Assembly (NCBI GenBank): GCA_944388865.1
Contig: CALXKM010000030.1
Location: 1 to 36,152, forward strand
Direction: 5' to 3'
Source of the DNA: an uncultured Duodenibacillus sp.
Lineage (GTDB): Bacteria > Pseudomonadota > Gammaproteobacteria > Burkholderiales > Burkholderiaceae_F
Length of the DNA stretch: 36,152 nt
Positions 7,048 through 16,785 of this stretch are shown here, piece by piece. A program made the translations under genes and the position numbers. The notes under the pieces were generated by a model, which ran no database searches, was not told where the DNA came from, and saw nothing but the letters and a program-made list of their open reading frames with translations. Numbering within the stretch: the first letter of the stretch is position 1; each line of letters starts with the position of its first letter.

Positions 7048-10002
7048 ATGCCCAGCCTCAAGCTTCTCGAAGGATTAAAGACCTCCTTCATCGATCAATC
7101 CATTGACTCCGAGGAGAGCTGCCGGGCGCAGCTTTTGGTCAACGAGGCAAATGAAGGCAGCTGCGTTCTCAACACCATCGAAGAAGAGCTCAGAGAGTGC
7201 TCTTCGTTTTGCATCACGGTTGCCTTTGTGACGATGTCGGGCTTGACGCCCTTGCTGCAGACGCTCTCAGAGCTCAGACAGCGCGGCACCCCGGGACGCT
7301 TTCTGACAACGGACTATCTCACCTTCACCGAGCCGCAGGCGCTCGAAAAGCTGCGGGAATTTGAAAACATTGAAGTAAAGATGTTTCGCACCTCGCAAGT
7401 CGAAGGCGCGACGCCAGGCTTTCATACCAAAGGCTACATCTTTCAAAACGGCACGCAGTGCCGCTTCATCATCGGCAGCTCCAATCTCACCGCATCGGCG
7501 CTCAAAACCAATCATGAATGGAACGTCAGGCTCATCGCCGCAGACACAGGCGAGATGGCCCAAAACGTTCGCGCCGAATTCGAAAGCCTTTGGTCAAACC
7601 CCTTTTCGCAGCCCATTCGAGAGGCCATAGAGGACTATCAGGAAGCTTATGACCGACAAAGGCAGCTTAGGACCGAACTCGCCGCGGGCGCTGCCGTCAT
7701 CGCAGACGCGCAAAGCGTCGCTCCCAACAGCATGCAGAAGAATCTGATGACAAAGATCATCTCTCTGATGCAGATGCCGGGAAACACTTCCAACGACAAG
7801 CGAGGCTTGCTGATTTCCGCCACAGGCACAGGCAAAACGTTTGCCTCGGCCTTTGCCGTCAAGTCGCTCAACCCCTCGCGCGTACTTTTCCTGGTGCACC
7901 GCGAGCAAATCGCGCGCAAGTCCTACCTCAGCTACAGGCGCGTACTGGGCAGCGAGCGCCGCTACGGCTTTTTGATTGCGCAGGACAAGTCCGCACTGGA
8001 ACTGCGCAGCGGAAAAGCCGTTGTCTTCTCGACCATGCAGACCATGGTCAAGAATCTCTCGCCGTCAATCTTTGAGGCCGATTCATTTGACGTCATCGTC
8101 ATCGACGAAGTGCACCGCGCCGGCGCTCAAAGCTACAAACAGATCATGAACTACTTCAAGCCGCGTCTGTGGCTTGGCATGACGGCAACGCCTGACCGTC
8201 CCGATGACGAAAACATCTACGCAATGTTCAACCACCAGATTCTGCTCGATTTGCGCCTGCAGCAGGCCCTTGAGCAGAATTTGCTGTGCCCGTTTCATTA
8301 TTTCGGCATCACGGAATTTGTCGACGACAAACTCAGGGCCGGAGATTTTGCCGATTTTTCAAAGCTCACCAGCGATGCGCGAGTCAGACATATCCTTAGG
8401 CAAATCAAGCTTTTCGGCTTTAGCGGAACCCGCGTCAAAGGCTTGATGTTTTGCAGCACCAAAAAGGAAGCCCAGGAGCTCTCCAGAAAATTCAATGCCG
8501 CGGGACTGCGCACGCTGGCTTTGTCCGGAGAAGATCCCCAACAAAAGCGCGAAGAGGCGATCGCAAGACTTTGCGCCGACAAGGGCGACGTGCTCGACTA
8601 CATTCTCACCGTCGACATCTTTAACGAGGGCGTCGATATTCCCGAAGTCAATCAGGTTGTGCTGCTCAGACAAACACAAAGTCCGATCGTATTCATCCAG
8701 CAACTCGGAAGAGGACTGCGCAAGTCGCCCGACAAAGAATACCTCGTCGTCATCGACTTCATCGGCAACTACGACAACAACTACATGATTCCGGTGGCGC
8801 TCTCGGGAGATCGCTCCTATCAAAAAGATTCGATGCGCAAGACGCTCATTGCCAACACCATTCCCGGCAACTCGACCATTCACTTCGATGCCATCGCGCG
8901 AGAGCGCATTTTCAAAGCCATTGATGCGGCGCGCACCAATTCAATGGCCGAGCTCAGAAATGCCTACAGGTTACTGAAGTACCAGCTTGGCCGCGTACCG
9001 TCGCTGCGCGATTTTGACGAACACGGCTCAATCGACGCCGCCAAGTTCTTTTCAGCCAAAACGCGTTCCTATGCCCAGTTCTTGCTTTCCTTGACCAACA
9101 AGGACACACCGCAGGAGAGCCCTGCCATCAATGAAGCAGGGCTGGAGATTTTGGCGTATCTCAGCTCCAAAATCGGCAGCGCGCAGCGCATCTCCGAGGC
9201 GATCGTGCTACAGGAAATTCTCGCCGGCCGCAGCAATCAGGATCTCAAAGCGCTTCTTTGCACAAGGCTTCGCGCCGAAGGCATTTCTTTTGACAAAGCG
9301 CACCTTGTTAACTGCCGCAATGTTCTCACCAACAACTTCGCGCGCAACGTCAATGAAAAGGCAAAGACGCCCAACTGCGTCTTCATTGCGGGAAGAAACG
9401 GCGCTTGGCACGCGCACCCGGCCTTTGCTTCGCTGCTCGATGCCCAGCCCGATTTCAGACATCACCTTGCCGATCTCGTTGCCTTCGTTTTTGACCGGTA
9501 CCAAAAGCGCTTCAGCAAGAGCTATCGCGATACGACTTTTACGCTCTACGAGCGCTATACGTACGATGACGTCTGCAGGCTTTTGAACTGGGAGCAGAAT
9601 ATGCCTGCAACCAACATCGGCGGCTACCGCTACGACAAAAATACGCGCACCCTTCCGGTCTTCATCAACTACGAAAAGACCGAAGACGCCATCCAGTACC
9701 ACGATCACTTCGAGTCGCAGCAAAGCCTCATTGCGCTGTCCAAAACAAACCGCAGGATAGACTCAACCGACGCAGATCACATTTACAAACGCTGCAAGGA
9801 AGACAAGCAAAACCGCATCTACCTCTTCGTGCGCAAAAATAAGGACGACAACGAAACTAAAGCCTTCTACTTTCTTGGCGAAGTCTGCGCCGAAGGCTCT
9901 CCTGCTCCAATTGTGCTCGAAGATAAAATTCCGGCCTTTGAAATTCGCTACAGACTAAGCGACCCCGTAAGAAAAGACATCTACACCTACCTGACGAATT
10001 GA
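7048..10002 (+). CDS. PLD-nuclease/SF2 helicase fusion with DUF3427-type C-terminus
   Basis: Large cytoplasmic DNA-acting protein of 984 residues. Residues 1-190 form a phospholipase-D-like (HKD nuclease) module with H126-x-K128 (GFHTKGY) and GSSN at 143-146. A superfamily II helicase follows, with Walker A SATGTGKT (257-264), DEVH box (353-356), a TAT motif (GMTATPD, 378-384) and motif VI QQLGRGLR (551-558). The remaining 400 residues match my memory of the DUF3427 C-terminal region found in this family. Only one HxK is seen, as expected for subfamilies that dimerise or use a degenerate site. The ATG at 7048 has no good ribosome site, but the start LLEGLKTSFID resembles family N-termini. The NUDIX gene follows after 20 bases, a likely operon. 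The role is probably DNA repair or anti-phage defence; it has not been shown here. Confidence 0.9.
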   Translation: MPSLKLLEGLKTSFIDQSIDSEESCRAQLLVNEANEGSCVLNTIEEELRECSSFCITVAFVTMSGLTPLLQTLSELRQRGTPGRFLTTDYLTFTEPQALEKLREFENIEVKMFRTSQVEGATPGFHTKGYIFQNGTQCRFIIGSSNLTASALKTNHEWNVRLIAADTGEMAQNVRAEFESLWSNPFSQPIREAIEDYQEAYDRQRQLRTELAAGAAVIADAQSVAPNSMQKNLMTKIISLMQMPGNTSNDKRGLLISATGTGKTFASAFAVKSLNPSRVLFLVHREQIARKSYLSYRRVLGSERRYGFLIAQDKSALELRSGKAVVFSTMQTMVKNLSPSIFEADSFDVIVIDEVHRAGAQSYKQIMNYFKPRLWLGMTATPDRPDDENIYAMFNHQILLDLRLQQALEQNLLCPFHYFGITEFVDDKLRAGDFADFSKLTSDARVRHILRQIKLFGFSGTRVKGLMFCSTKKEAQELSRKFNAAGLRTLALSGEDPQQKREEAIARLCADKGDVLDYILTVDIFNEGVDIPEVNQVVLLRQTQSPIVFIQQLGRGLRKSPDKEYLVVIDFIGNYDNNYMIPVALSGDRSYQKDSMRKTLIANTIPGNSTIHFDAIARERIFKAIDAARTNSMAELRNAYRLLKYQLGRVPSLRDFDEHGSIDAAKFFSAKTRSYAQFLLSLTNKDTPQESPAINEAGLEILAYLSSKIGSAQRISEAIVLQEILAGRSNQDLKALLCTRLRAEGISFDKAHLVNCRNVLTNNFARNVNEKAKTPNCVFIAGRNGAWHAHPAFASLLDAQPDFRHHLADLVAFVFDRYQKRFSKSYRDTTFTLYERYTYDDVCRLLNWEQNMPATNIGGYRYDKNTRTLPVFINYEKTEDAIQYHDHFESQQSLIALSKTNRRIDSTDADHIYKRCKEDKQNRIYLFVRKNKDDNETKAFYFLGEVCAEGSPAPIVLEDKIPAFEIRYRLSDPVRKDIYTYLTN

Positions 10003-10022
10003 ATTCTTTACGACAAAACGAC

Positions 10023-10430
10023 ATGAAAACCATCGAAGTTGTTGCCGCCATCATTCACGACAACGGAAAAATCCTCGCCACGCAGCGCGGCTACGGCGAA
10101 TTCAAGGACGGCTGGGAGTTTCCCGGCGGAAAAATGCAGCCCGGCGAAACGCCCGAAGAGGCCATCATCCGCGAAATCAAAGAAGAGCTGCGCGTCACAA
10201 TCAAGCCCGAGAAGCTATTGATGACCGTTGAGTACGACTACCCGACGTTTCATCTCACCATGCACTGCTTCTTTTCGGTCATCACGGCAGGAACGATCGA
10301 GCTCGTTGAACATGAAGCCATGGCGTGGCTTGAGGAGTCCCAGTTAGAGAGCGTTTCTTGGCTTCCCGCCGACATCGAAGTCGTCCGCGAACTGCAGCGG
10401 CACCTTGCAGCCAGACGCACTTTGTACTAG
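10023..10430 (+). CDS. NUDIX hydrolase, MutT-like
   Basis: Small cytoplasmic pyrophosphohydrolase of 135 residues that probably cleaves oxidised or non-canonical nucleoside triphosphates to monophosphates. The Nudix box is G36-x5-E42-x7-R50-E-I-K-E-E55-L, preceded by the WEFPGGK stretch typical of MutT/8-oxo-dGTP diphosphatases. The usual glycine after EEL is an arginine (EELRV), a minor deviation. The ATG at 10023 begins MKTIEVVAAI, the normal N-terminus of the family; an in-frame TTG at 9999 overlaps the helicase stop and is less likely. The gene lies 20 bases behind the PLD-helicase and is probably co-transcribed. MutT-like proteins next to PLD/DUF3427 helicases recur in bacteria as far as I recall, which suggests joint function in nucleotide or DNA quality control or in defence. 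The exact substrate is unknown. Confidence 0.9.
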   Translation: MKTIEVVAAIIHDNGKILATQRGYGEFKDGWEFPGGKMQPGETPEEAIIREIKEELRVTIKPEKLLMTVEYDYPTFHLTMHCFFSVITAGTIELVEHEAMAWLEESQLESVSWLPADIEVVRELQRHLAARRTLY

Positions 10431-10518
10431 CCGTAGCAGTCTCGTGCGCATTTTGTTCAAATTTGCAAATTGAATGACGTGCACACGGCAAACTCAGTAG
10501 AGTTGGGGCCTTATCGAT

Positions 10519-11667
10519 ATGAACTTTTTAATCGCCCCTGCATCTATGTCCAAGCTGAGCCGCCGTACTTTGATCGCTTCCTGCGCCGCCCTTGCAGCAA
10601 CTGGGGCGGCCGCTGCCGTCATCAAGACCGGCGCTGAAGCGCTCGACGCTTTTGGCGGCACGCCCTCAGGCAAAAGGCTTGAACGCATTCAAGCCTCGCC
10701 TAATTTTTCCAACGGTGCTTTCCGCAACCTTGAGCCTGTTGTGGATCCGATTGACCGCGACGGCCGCACTGGAAAAATGCTGGCGTTTCTCTTTGAAGAT
10801 CAATCCGCTCAGCGCCCGCAACGTCCGATCCCCTCGCTCAAAACGCCGCTTGGGGACCTCCCTGACGGAAGCTTTGCATGGTTTGGACACTCCGGCTTTT
10901 TTCTGCGCCTGGCAGGGCTTTCCATCGCGGTCGACCCAGCGCTGCACGCCTGTTTTCCCATCGGAGGATTTTTTAAGCCGTTTCCTGGTTCAGACATCCA
11001 TCAGCCGCAGGATATTCCGGCTCTGGACGTCTTGCTGCTCACGCACGATCACTATGATCATCTGGACATGATGACCGTCAAGTCCATTCGCGACAGAGTC
11101 TCTCGCGTAATTTGTCCTCTCGGCGTAGGAGCGCATCTTGAACACTGGGGGTACGATCCGGACATCATCACAGAACTTGACTGGGGAGAAAAAACTGCTC
11201 TCGGACGAGGCTTGATCACGTGTCTGCCCTCTCAGCATTTTTCCGGCCGCAGCATGAAGCGCAACACGACGCTTTGGGCAAGCTTCATGCTTGAGCTTGA
11301 TGGAATGACGATCTTTTTGTCCGGCGATGGCGGCTACGGCAGGCACTTTGCTCAGATCGGAGAAATGTGGCCGCACATTGACTTCGCCGTTTTGGAAGAC
11401 GGCCAGTACAACCCAGACTGGGCAGGCATTCACCTCATGCCGCACTACTGGCGCAAGGCTGCCTATGAATTAGGCGCCCGGGCAATCATGCCCTGCCACA
11501 ACAGCAAATTCGATCTCAGCCGCCACAACTGGACAGATCCCCTGCAGACGGCTGAGGCAAGCGCCAAAGCTCTGGGACTGACGTTGGTGACGCCGCGCAT
11601 CGGCGAGGCGGTTGCACTTGATCGTCTGGTAGACTTCCAGCAACGCTGGTGGAAGAGTTGTCGCTGA
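10519..11667 (+). CDS. Tat-exported metallo-beta-lactamase-fold hydrolase (UlaG/NAPE-PLD-like)
   Basis: Zinc-dependent hydrolase of 382 residues with an export signal. A twin-arginine motif SRRTLIA (14-20) precedes an alanine-rich hydrophobic segment to about 34. The metal site is THDHYDHLD, with H176-x-H178-x-D180-H181. The N-terminal strand pattern (HSGFFLRLAGLSIAVDPAL) and the C-terminal MPCHNSKFDLS and NWTDPLQTA motifs fit the UlaG/NAPE-PLD-like branch, whose members hydrolyse phosphodiesters or lactones. The ATG at 10519 and the in-frame ATG at 10546 (MSKLSRRT) are both possible; neither has a clear ribosome site. It is separated by 88 bases from the NUDIX gene and 118 from sbcD, so it may be a separate transcript. 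The substrate is not known. Confidence 0.87.
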   Translation: MNFLIAPASMSKLSRRTLIASCAALAATGAAAAVIKTGAEALDAFGGTPSGKRLERIQASPNFSNGAFRNLEPVVDPIDRDGRTGKMLAFLFEDQSAQRPQRPIPSLKTPLGDLPDGSFAWFGHSGFFLRLAGLSIAVDPALHACFPIGGFFKPFPGSDIHQPQDIPALDVLLLTHDHYDHLDMMTVKSIRDRVSRVICPLGVGAHLEHWGYDPDIITELDWGEKTALGRGLITCLPSQHFSGRSMKRNTTLWASFMLELDGMTIFLSGDGGYGRHFAQIGEMWPHIDFAVLEDGQYNPDWAGIHLMPHYWRKAAYELGARAIMPCHNSKFDLSRHNWTDPLQTAEASAKALGLTLVTPRIGEAVALDRLVDFQQRWWKSCR

Positions 11668-11785
11668 GGACAGACTGCTTGATGCGTCTTTTGAAAAGCC
11701 GCCCGCCTTTCAAAAAACCTGTCAGCTGCTTTTCCTTTCGGGCTATAGTGCGCAGAAACAAACTTTTCACCAAAAAAATTTCTTC

Positions 11786-13063
11786 ATGCGCATTCTTCAC
11801 ACTTCAGACCTTCACCTTGGCCGGACGCTCTACGGGGCCAAGCGCGACGAGGCCTTTGAAAAGCTTCTGGCATGGCTTCTTAATGAAATCAAAGACAAAA
11901 ACGTCGAGTGTCTCTTAATTGCTGGAGACGTCTTTGATTCAGCCACGCCCTCGCACGCCGCGCAAAACCTCTATTACGACTTTCTGTGCGCAGTCAAATT
12001 CCAAACAAACTGCAGACACGTCGTCGTCACTTCCGGCAATCACGACTCGGCATCCTTTCTCAACGCACCGCAAAAGCTGCTAAGCGCCATGGGCGTTGTC
12101 GTGATGGGCGCCGCCTGTGCCGATCCGGCCCAAGAAGCGTTTCTTCTAAAGGATAAGAACGGCACCCCCGAAGCCGTCGTGGCAGCCGTTCCCTACCTCA
12201 GAGAAGCCGACATCCGCACGAGCATTGAGCACGAAACCGACGAAGAAAAAGACCACCAGGTCATCGAAGGCACCCGAAGTCATTACGAAGCCGTCGTCAC
12301 TGCAGCAGATGCGCTTCGCAAAGAAGCTCTTGTCCCCGACATTCCTTTAATTGCCGCCGGACACCTTTTTGCCGCAAGCTGCTCGTGCGGCACTGAAGAG
12401 CGATCGCTCTACATCGGCAGTCTCGGGCAGATTCCTGCTGAAGTCTTTCCCGAGACGATCGACTATCTCGCCCTCGGACACCTGCACCGAGCGCAGTGCG
12501 TAGCAGGAAATGAATCGCGCCGCTACGCGGGCTCGCCGCTTGCGCTTGATTTCGGCGAGAGCAAAAACAAATCCGTCGTGATCGTCGACATCGAAAAAGC
12601 CGGCCAAAGGCCGCACATCGAGCTTCTTGAGGTTCCCTGCTTTGACAGACTCGAGCAGGTTTGCGGCACAGCAGATGAAATTCTCGCGCGGCTCTCGGAG
12701 CTTGCCGCTGAAAATGTCCCCATGTTCTGCGAAGTCGTCCACGATCAGGGGCCTTATGCGCCGAGACTTGCTGAAGACTGCCGAGATGCGCTTGGCTCAA
12801 GCCCCGTCGTGCTCGTTCGCGTCATGAGCCGCGCCGCGGCGCAAAACCGCATCAGCGCCGCTGACAAAATCAGCGACGTGCACACGATCACGCCCAAGGC
12901 CATGTTTTCGCTCAGGCTTGAGCGATCCGCAGGCGACCTTACCGAAGAAGACCGAAGCAGCCTCATTGCCGCGCACGATGAAGTGCTCTTTGAACTTGAA
13001 AACGAAGCAGGCACGCAGGATGCAAAACCGGCATCCTTTCAATCTGCACAAGCAAAAGTTTGA
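11786..13063 (+). CDS. sbcD: Exonuclease subunit SbcD
   Basis: Nuclease subunit of the SbcCD (Mre11-Rad50-like) complex, which cleaves hairpins and double-strand ends and removes protein-blocked ends in the cytoplasm. The 425-residue protein opens with the metallophosphoesterase motif MRILHTSDLHLGR (D8, H10), then GDVFDS (D48), SGNHDS (N85, H86) and GHLHRAQ in the 230s, which together form the two-metal site. The length is close to the usual 400. It begins at the first ATG and is followed by sbcC after 15 bases, the normal operon order. The C-terminal capping domain ends in a short polar tail. Identification is firm from motifs and from the neighbour. Confidence 0.96.
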   Translation: MRILHTSDLHLGRTLYGAKRDEAFEKLLAWLLNEIKDKNVECLLIAGDVFDSATPSHAAQNLYYDFLCAVKFQTNCRHVVVTSGNHDSASFLNAPQKLLSAMGVVVMGAACADPAQEAFLLKDKNGTPEAVVAAVPYLREADIRTSIEHETDEEKDHQVIEGTRSHYEAVVTAADALRKEALVPDIPLIAAGHLFAASCSCGTEERSLYIGSLGQIPAEVFPETIDYLALGHLHRAQCVAGNESRRYAGSPLALDFGESKNKSVVIVDIEKAGQRPHIELLEVPCFDRLEQVCGTADEILARLSELAAENVPMFCEVVHDQGPYAPRLAEDCRDALGSSPVVLVRVMSRAAAQNRISAADKISDVHTITPKAMFSLRLERSAGDLTEEDRSSLIAAHDEVLFELENEAGTQDAKPASFQSAQAKV

Positions 13064-13078
13064 CCAATCAAATTTGTT

Positions 13079-16000
13079 ATGCGAATACTCAAAATCTCGC
13101 TAGCCAACCTCAATTCCATCAAAGGCCGATGGGAGGTCAACCTTGAGGATCCGGTTTATGCCGCAAACGGCATTTTTGCCATCTGCGGCCCCACGGGCGC
13201 AGGCAAATCGACGTTGCTCGATGCCATTTCGCTTGCGCTTTATCAGTGCACGCCGCGGCAAGGGCACATTTCAGCCTCAGACAACGAAGTCATGACGCGC
13301 GGCACGGGAGAGTGCATCTCCGAGGTGACGTTTAAGGCCAATAAAAACCTCTACCGCGCCCGCTGGAGCCAGCGGCGAGCCCGTGGAAAAGCCGACGGAA
13401 ATCTGCAGTCGGCGCAGCACGAAATAGCGCGCTTTAATTCCAAGAACGGCCAATGGGAGCTCATCGCCTGCCCCGTCAAGGACGTCCCCGGAAAAATTGC
13501 TGAAATCACCGGCATGACGAGCGATCAGTTCAACCGCTCGATGCTGCTGGCGCAAGGCAACTTTGCAGCCTTCATGCGCTCGCCCAAGGCTTTTCGCGCA
13601 CAAGCGCTCGAACAGATCACGGGCACCGGGATCTACTCGCGCATCTCGCAGCGCGTGCAGCAAAAGTACGCGCAAAAGGCTTCCGACCTTGCTCTGGCCG
13701 AAAACCGCCTAGAGGCTGCGACAAGTCTCAGTCAGGAAGAAATCGATCAGAAAAAAACGCATCGCGTCGAACTCGATCAGGCCCGCGGCAAAACCTCTGA
13801 AGAGCTCGACGCAATTGAAGCGCTGCTTAAATGGGCCAACGCCGTCAAAGACTTGACGGACGAAGAAGAGGCCGCCCGCGCCGCCCTTGAAGCCAACACC
13901 AAGGCCAGAGAGAATCTGCAAAGCGAAAAGCCACGGCTTGAGCGTGCTCAAAAAGCGGCCTCGCTCGAAGGCCTCTACAGCGTTTTTGATCAAAGCCGAA
14001 AGGATCTGGCCTTGGTCGCCGAAGAGCAAAAGCAGCACGGCCTGCGCGCGCAGGAAGTTGCCGGCGCCATCGCTCAGGCGCAAAGCTTGAGCGCCGAGGC
14101 CAATCAACGCGTTCAGACCGAGACCGCTGTTCTCGAAAAGCTTCGCTTGACGCTCAGAGACGTCCGCGCACTTGACGCCGCCCTTGCCCAGGCCGCAAAA
14201 GAGCATCAGGCGCTGCAAAAGCGCCTGACCTTTGCCCAAGCCAACGAAGACAAGCTCAACAAAGAGCTTGCCGCACTTCAAGCCCTGCTCAAATCCAATC
14301 AAGAAGCATCAGCAAAGCTTGCGCCTGCCGTGAGCGACGAGTCGCCGCGAGCCAGACTTTTTGCCGTTCGCGACGAAGTCCTTCGACTTTCGGCGTTGTG
14401 CACGAGCAGCTGGGACGATGCGCTCAAAAGAAAAGCCGCGCTCAAAGACGCGCAAAATAAGCAGAGCAAAGCGCAAAAAGCCTGCAGCGAACTCGAGCCG
14501 CAGACTGCGGCAACGCGCAAAGCGCTCGAGCAGGCAGCAAATGCACTTTTGGAAAACGATAAGCAAAGCCGGCAGCTTCTCGGCGGCAAAGAGCTCTCAG
14601 AGATCATCGCCGAGCGCGATGCGGCCGCCTCCCGCGAGCGCACGGCAAGAGAAGCCCAGGCTGTTCGCACCCTGATTCTTTCTCTTGAAAAAGACATTCG
14701 TGAAAAGAACCTTCAGGCGCAAAATCTCAAAGCCGACATTCAAAAGGCACAGACACTTCAGCGCCAAAAAGAAGAAATTGCCCGCAAGCTTGCCCTTCAC
14801 GTTGAAGATCTGACGGAAAAAATTCGCCTCAAGGACATCATCGAGCGGCTCGCAGACGAACGCTCGCGCCTCAAAGAAGGCGAACCCTGCCCTTTGTGCG
14901 GTGCGCTCAATCACCCCTTTGTTCATAAAAAGCCTCAATTAAGCGCAGATGCCTCGCGCCTGGCGGCGCTTCAAAAGGAGCTTGAGGCCGCTCTAAGCGA
15001 AGCTCGCTCGGCCAATACGGCAGCCTCTGCCGGCCAAGCAGGACTACTCACGCTTGAACCCATCATCGCTTCGCTTTGTGCGGATCTTGAAAAGCAAAAG
15101 TCTGCCTCAAGGAAACTTGCAGCCGAACTGTCCGACGCTTCATTTGAAGACGCTTCGCTCTACGATCAGTTCTTAGTCCGCGAGCTCGCCGCATTAGGCA
15201 AAAAGATGGCCGACTGCAAAGGCCTCATTGATCGGGCAGGCTTGCTTGCAAAGCAAAAAAGCTCGCTTGAGCGCCAAGCGCAAAAGGCGCAGAGCGCCTT
15301 TGAGGCCGCAAACAAAGCCGCTCAGGAAGCCTCACGCACTCTTGAGTCGGCAAACGTGCTGCTTGAGCAGACCGAAAAAGATTTTGGCGAGGCAAAAAGC
15401 AGCCTTGCGGCTGTCGCAGGCGACTTCTTGTCGCTTTTGACGACAGCCGGGTTTGACGCCTTCGACATCAAGCAGCTCAAGGCCGCCCAGCAGACTGCCG
15501 CCGACTCGCTTAAAGCTTTTTCTGAAGACAAGAACGCCTTTGAGAAGATTCAAAAGGCAATTGAAGACGGCGAGCGCGACATCAAGGCCGCGCAAAAGCA
15601 AGGCGCAGATTTTTCCCGCGAACTCAAAGAAGCCTCTGAGGCGCTCAAACAATCTGAACACGGCATCAACGAAATGCTTGACCGCAGACGAGCGCTTTTC
15701 GGAGATAAAAACGCCGACAAAGAAGAAGAAGCTGCGCAAAGCCAACTCCGGCAAAGCAGCCTGGCGGCGCAAAAGGCTCAAAGCGAACTCTCCCTTGCCC
15801 AACAGGCCCAAAAGGCCTACGAAGTGCAAGCCGAAGGCCTGGCAAAGCAAAAATGCGAACGTGCGTCGCTCTTTGAAAAGCACCAGAAAGCATTTCTCGC
15901 CGCCTGCCTTGAGAGCAGCTTTGCGGGCGAAGACGACTGGCTTGCCGCGCGCATGAGTCCCGAAGAACTGCAGCAGCGCAAGGCCGTGCACGAGAATCTC

Positions 16001-16765
16001 GACAACGAAGGCAAGCGCCTTGAGACAAATCTCAAGGAAAAACACGCGGCACTAGAAAAAGAAAAATCCCGGGCGCTGACGGACTCATCGATTGAGGAAC
16101 TCTCGCAGCGCAAGGCCGCCAAAAAGCAAAGCGCAGATACGCTTTTGCAGGAAATCGGCGCAATTGACGCCATTTTAAAAGCAGATGCCGAGACAAAAGC
16201 TGCGCAAAAAGATCTTCTCGAAGAGATCTCCCGCAAAAAAGCAGATCTTGACGTCTGGGCAAAGCTCAATTCGCTCATCGGGTCGCATGACGGAAAAAAG
16301 TATCGCGAATTCGTGCAGTCGATCACGTTTGAGACGCTCATTGAGTTTGCCAATGAGTCTCTGATCAAAATGACCGATCGCTACCTGCTTGCGAGCAGCC
16401 CGCACGAGCCGCTTGAGTTTGACGTCATCGACAATTACCAGGGCGGCATTGTGCGCAGCTCCACCAATCTCTCGGGCGGCGAGACCTTCATCGCCAGCCT
16501 TGCGCTTGCGCTTGGCCTGTCGCGCATGGCAAGCAGCGTGCAGGTCGAGTCGCTCTTTTTGGACGAAGGCTTCGGCTCGCTTGATCCGGATGCGCTTGAG
16601 AGCACGCTTTCCATGCTCGCAACGCTCAACGAACAAGGCAAGCTGATCGGCATCATTTCCCACGTCGGCGAAATCCGCGAGCGCATTGCCGCCCGCATTG
16701 AGGTTGAGCCTGTGGCCGGAGGCGTCAGCCGACTCTGCGGACCGGGCGTTCGTGAGATAGCTTAA
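13079..16765 (+). CDS. sbcC: Exonuclease subunit SbcC (SMC/Rad50-like ATPase)
   Basis: ATPase partner of SbcD that holds and presents DNA ends. The 1228-residue protein has an N-terminal ABC half with Walker A GPTGAGKST (37-45), then very long alanine-, lysine- and glutamate-rich coiled coils. A zinc hook CPLC (C604, C607) lies in the middle. The C-terminal half carries the ABC signature NLSGGETF (about 1130) and Walker B LFLDEGFGSLD (about 1159). The zinc hook separates it from SMC, and the neighbour sbcD confirms it. The length is somewhat above the E. coli protein, with the difference in the coils. It begins with ATG 15 bases after the sbcD stop. A CYTH-domain gene follows 20 bases downstream and may be part of the same transcript. 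Confidence 0.96.
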   Translation: MRILKISLANLNSIKGRWEVNLEDPVYAANGIFAICGPTGAGKSTLLDAISLALYQCTPRQGHISASDNEVMTRGTGECISEVTFKANKNLYRARWSQRRARGKADGNLQSAQHEIARFNSKNGQWELIACPVKDVPGKIAEITGMTSDQFNRSMLLAQGNFAAFMRSPKAFRAQALEQITGTGIYSRISQRVQQKYAQKASDLALAENRLEAATSLSQEEIDQKKTHRVELDQARGKTSEELDAIEALLKWANAVKDLTDEEEAARAALEANTKARENLQSEKPRLERAQKAASLEGLYSVFDQSRKDLALVAEEQKQHGLRAQEVAGAIAQAQSLSAEANQRVQTETAVLEKLRLTLRDVRALDAALAQAAKEHQALQKRLTFAQANEDKLNKELAALQALLKSNQEASAKLAPAVSDESPRARLFAVRDEVLRLSALCTSSWDDALKRKAALKDAQNKQSKAQKACSELEPQTAATRKALEQAANALLENDKQSRQLLGGKELSEIIAERDAAASRERTAREAQAVRTLILSLEKDIREKNLQAQNLKADIQKAQTLQRQKEEIARKLALHVEDLTEKIRLKDIIERLADERSRLKEGEPCPLCGALNHPFVHKKPQLSADASRLAALQKELEAALSEARSANTAASAGQAGLLTLEPIIASLCADLEKQKSASRKLAAELSDASFEDASLYDQFLVRELAALGKKMADCKGLIDRAGLLAKQKSSLERQAQKAQSAFEAANKAAQEASRTLESANVLLEQTEKDFGEAKSSLAAVAGDFLSLLTTAGFDAFDIKQLKAAQQTAADSLKAFSEDKNAFEKIQKAIEDGERDIKAAQKQGADFSRELKEASEALKQSEHGINEMLDRRRALFGDKNADKEEEAAQSQLRQSSLAAQKAQSELSLAQQAQKAYEVQAEGLAKQKCERASLFEKHQKAFLAACLESSFAGEDDWLAARMSPEELQQRKAVHENLDNEGKRLETNLKEKHAALEKEKSRALTDSSIEELSQRKAAKKQSADTLLQEIGAIDAILKADAETKAAQKDLLEEISRKKADLDVWAKLNSLIGSHDGKKYREFVQSITFETLIEFANESLIKMTDRYLLASSPHEPLEFDVIDNYQGGIVRSSTNLSGGETFIASLALALGLSRMASSVQVESLFLDEGFGSLDPDALESTLSMLATLNEQGKLIGIISHVGEIRERIAARIEVEPVAGGVSRLCGPGVREIA

Positions 16766-16785
16766 TTACTGCAAAGGACATGCTC

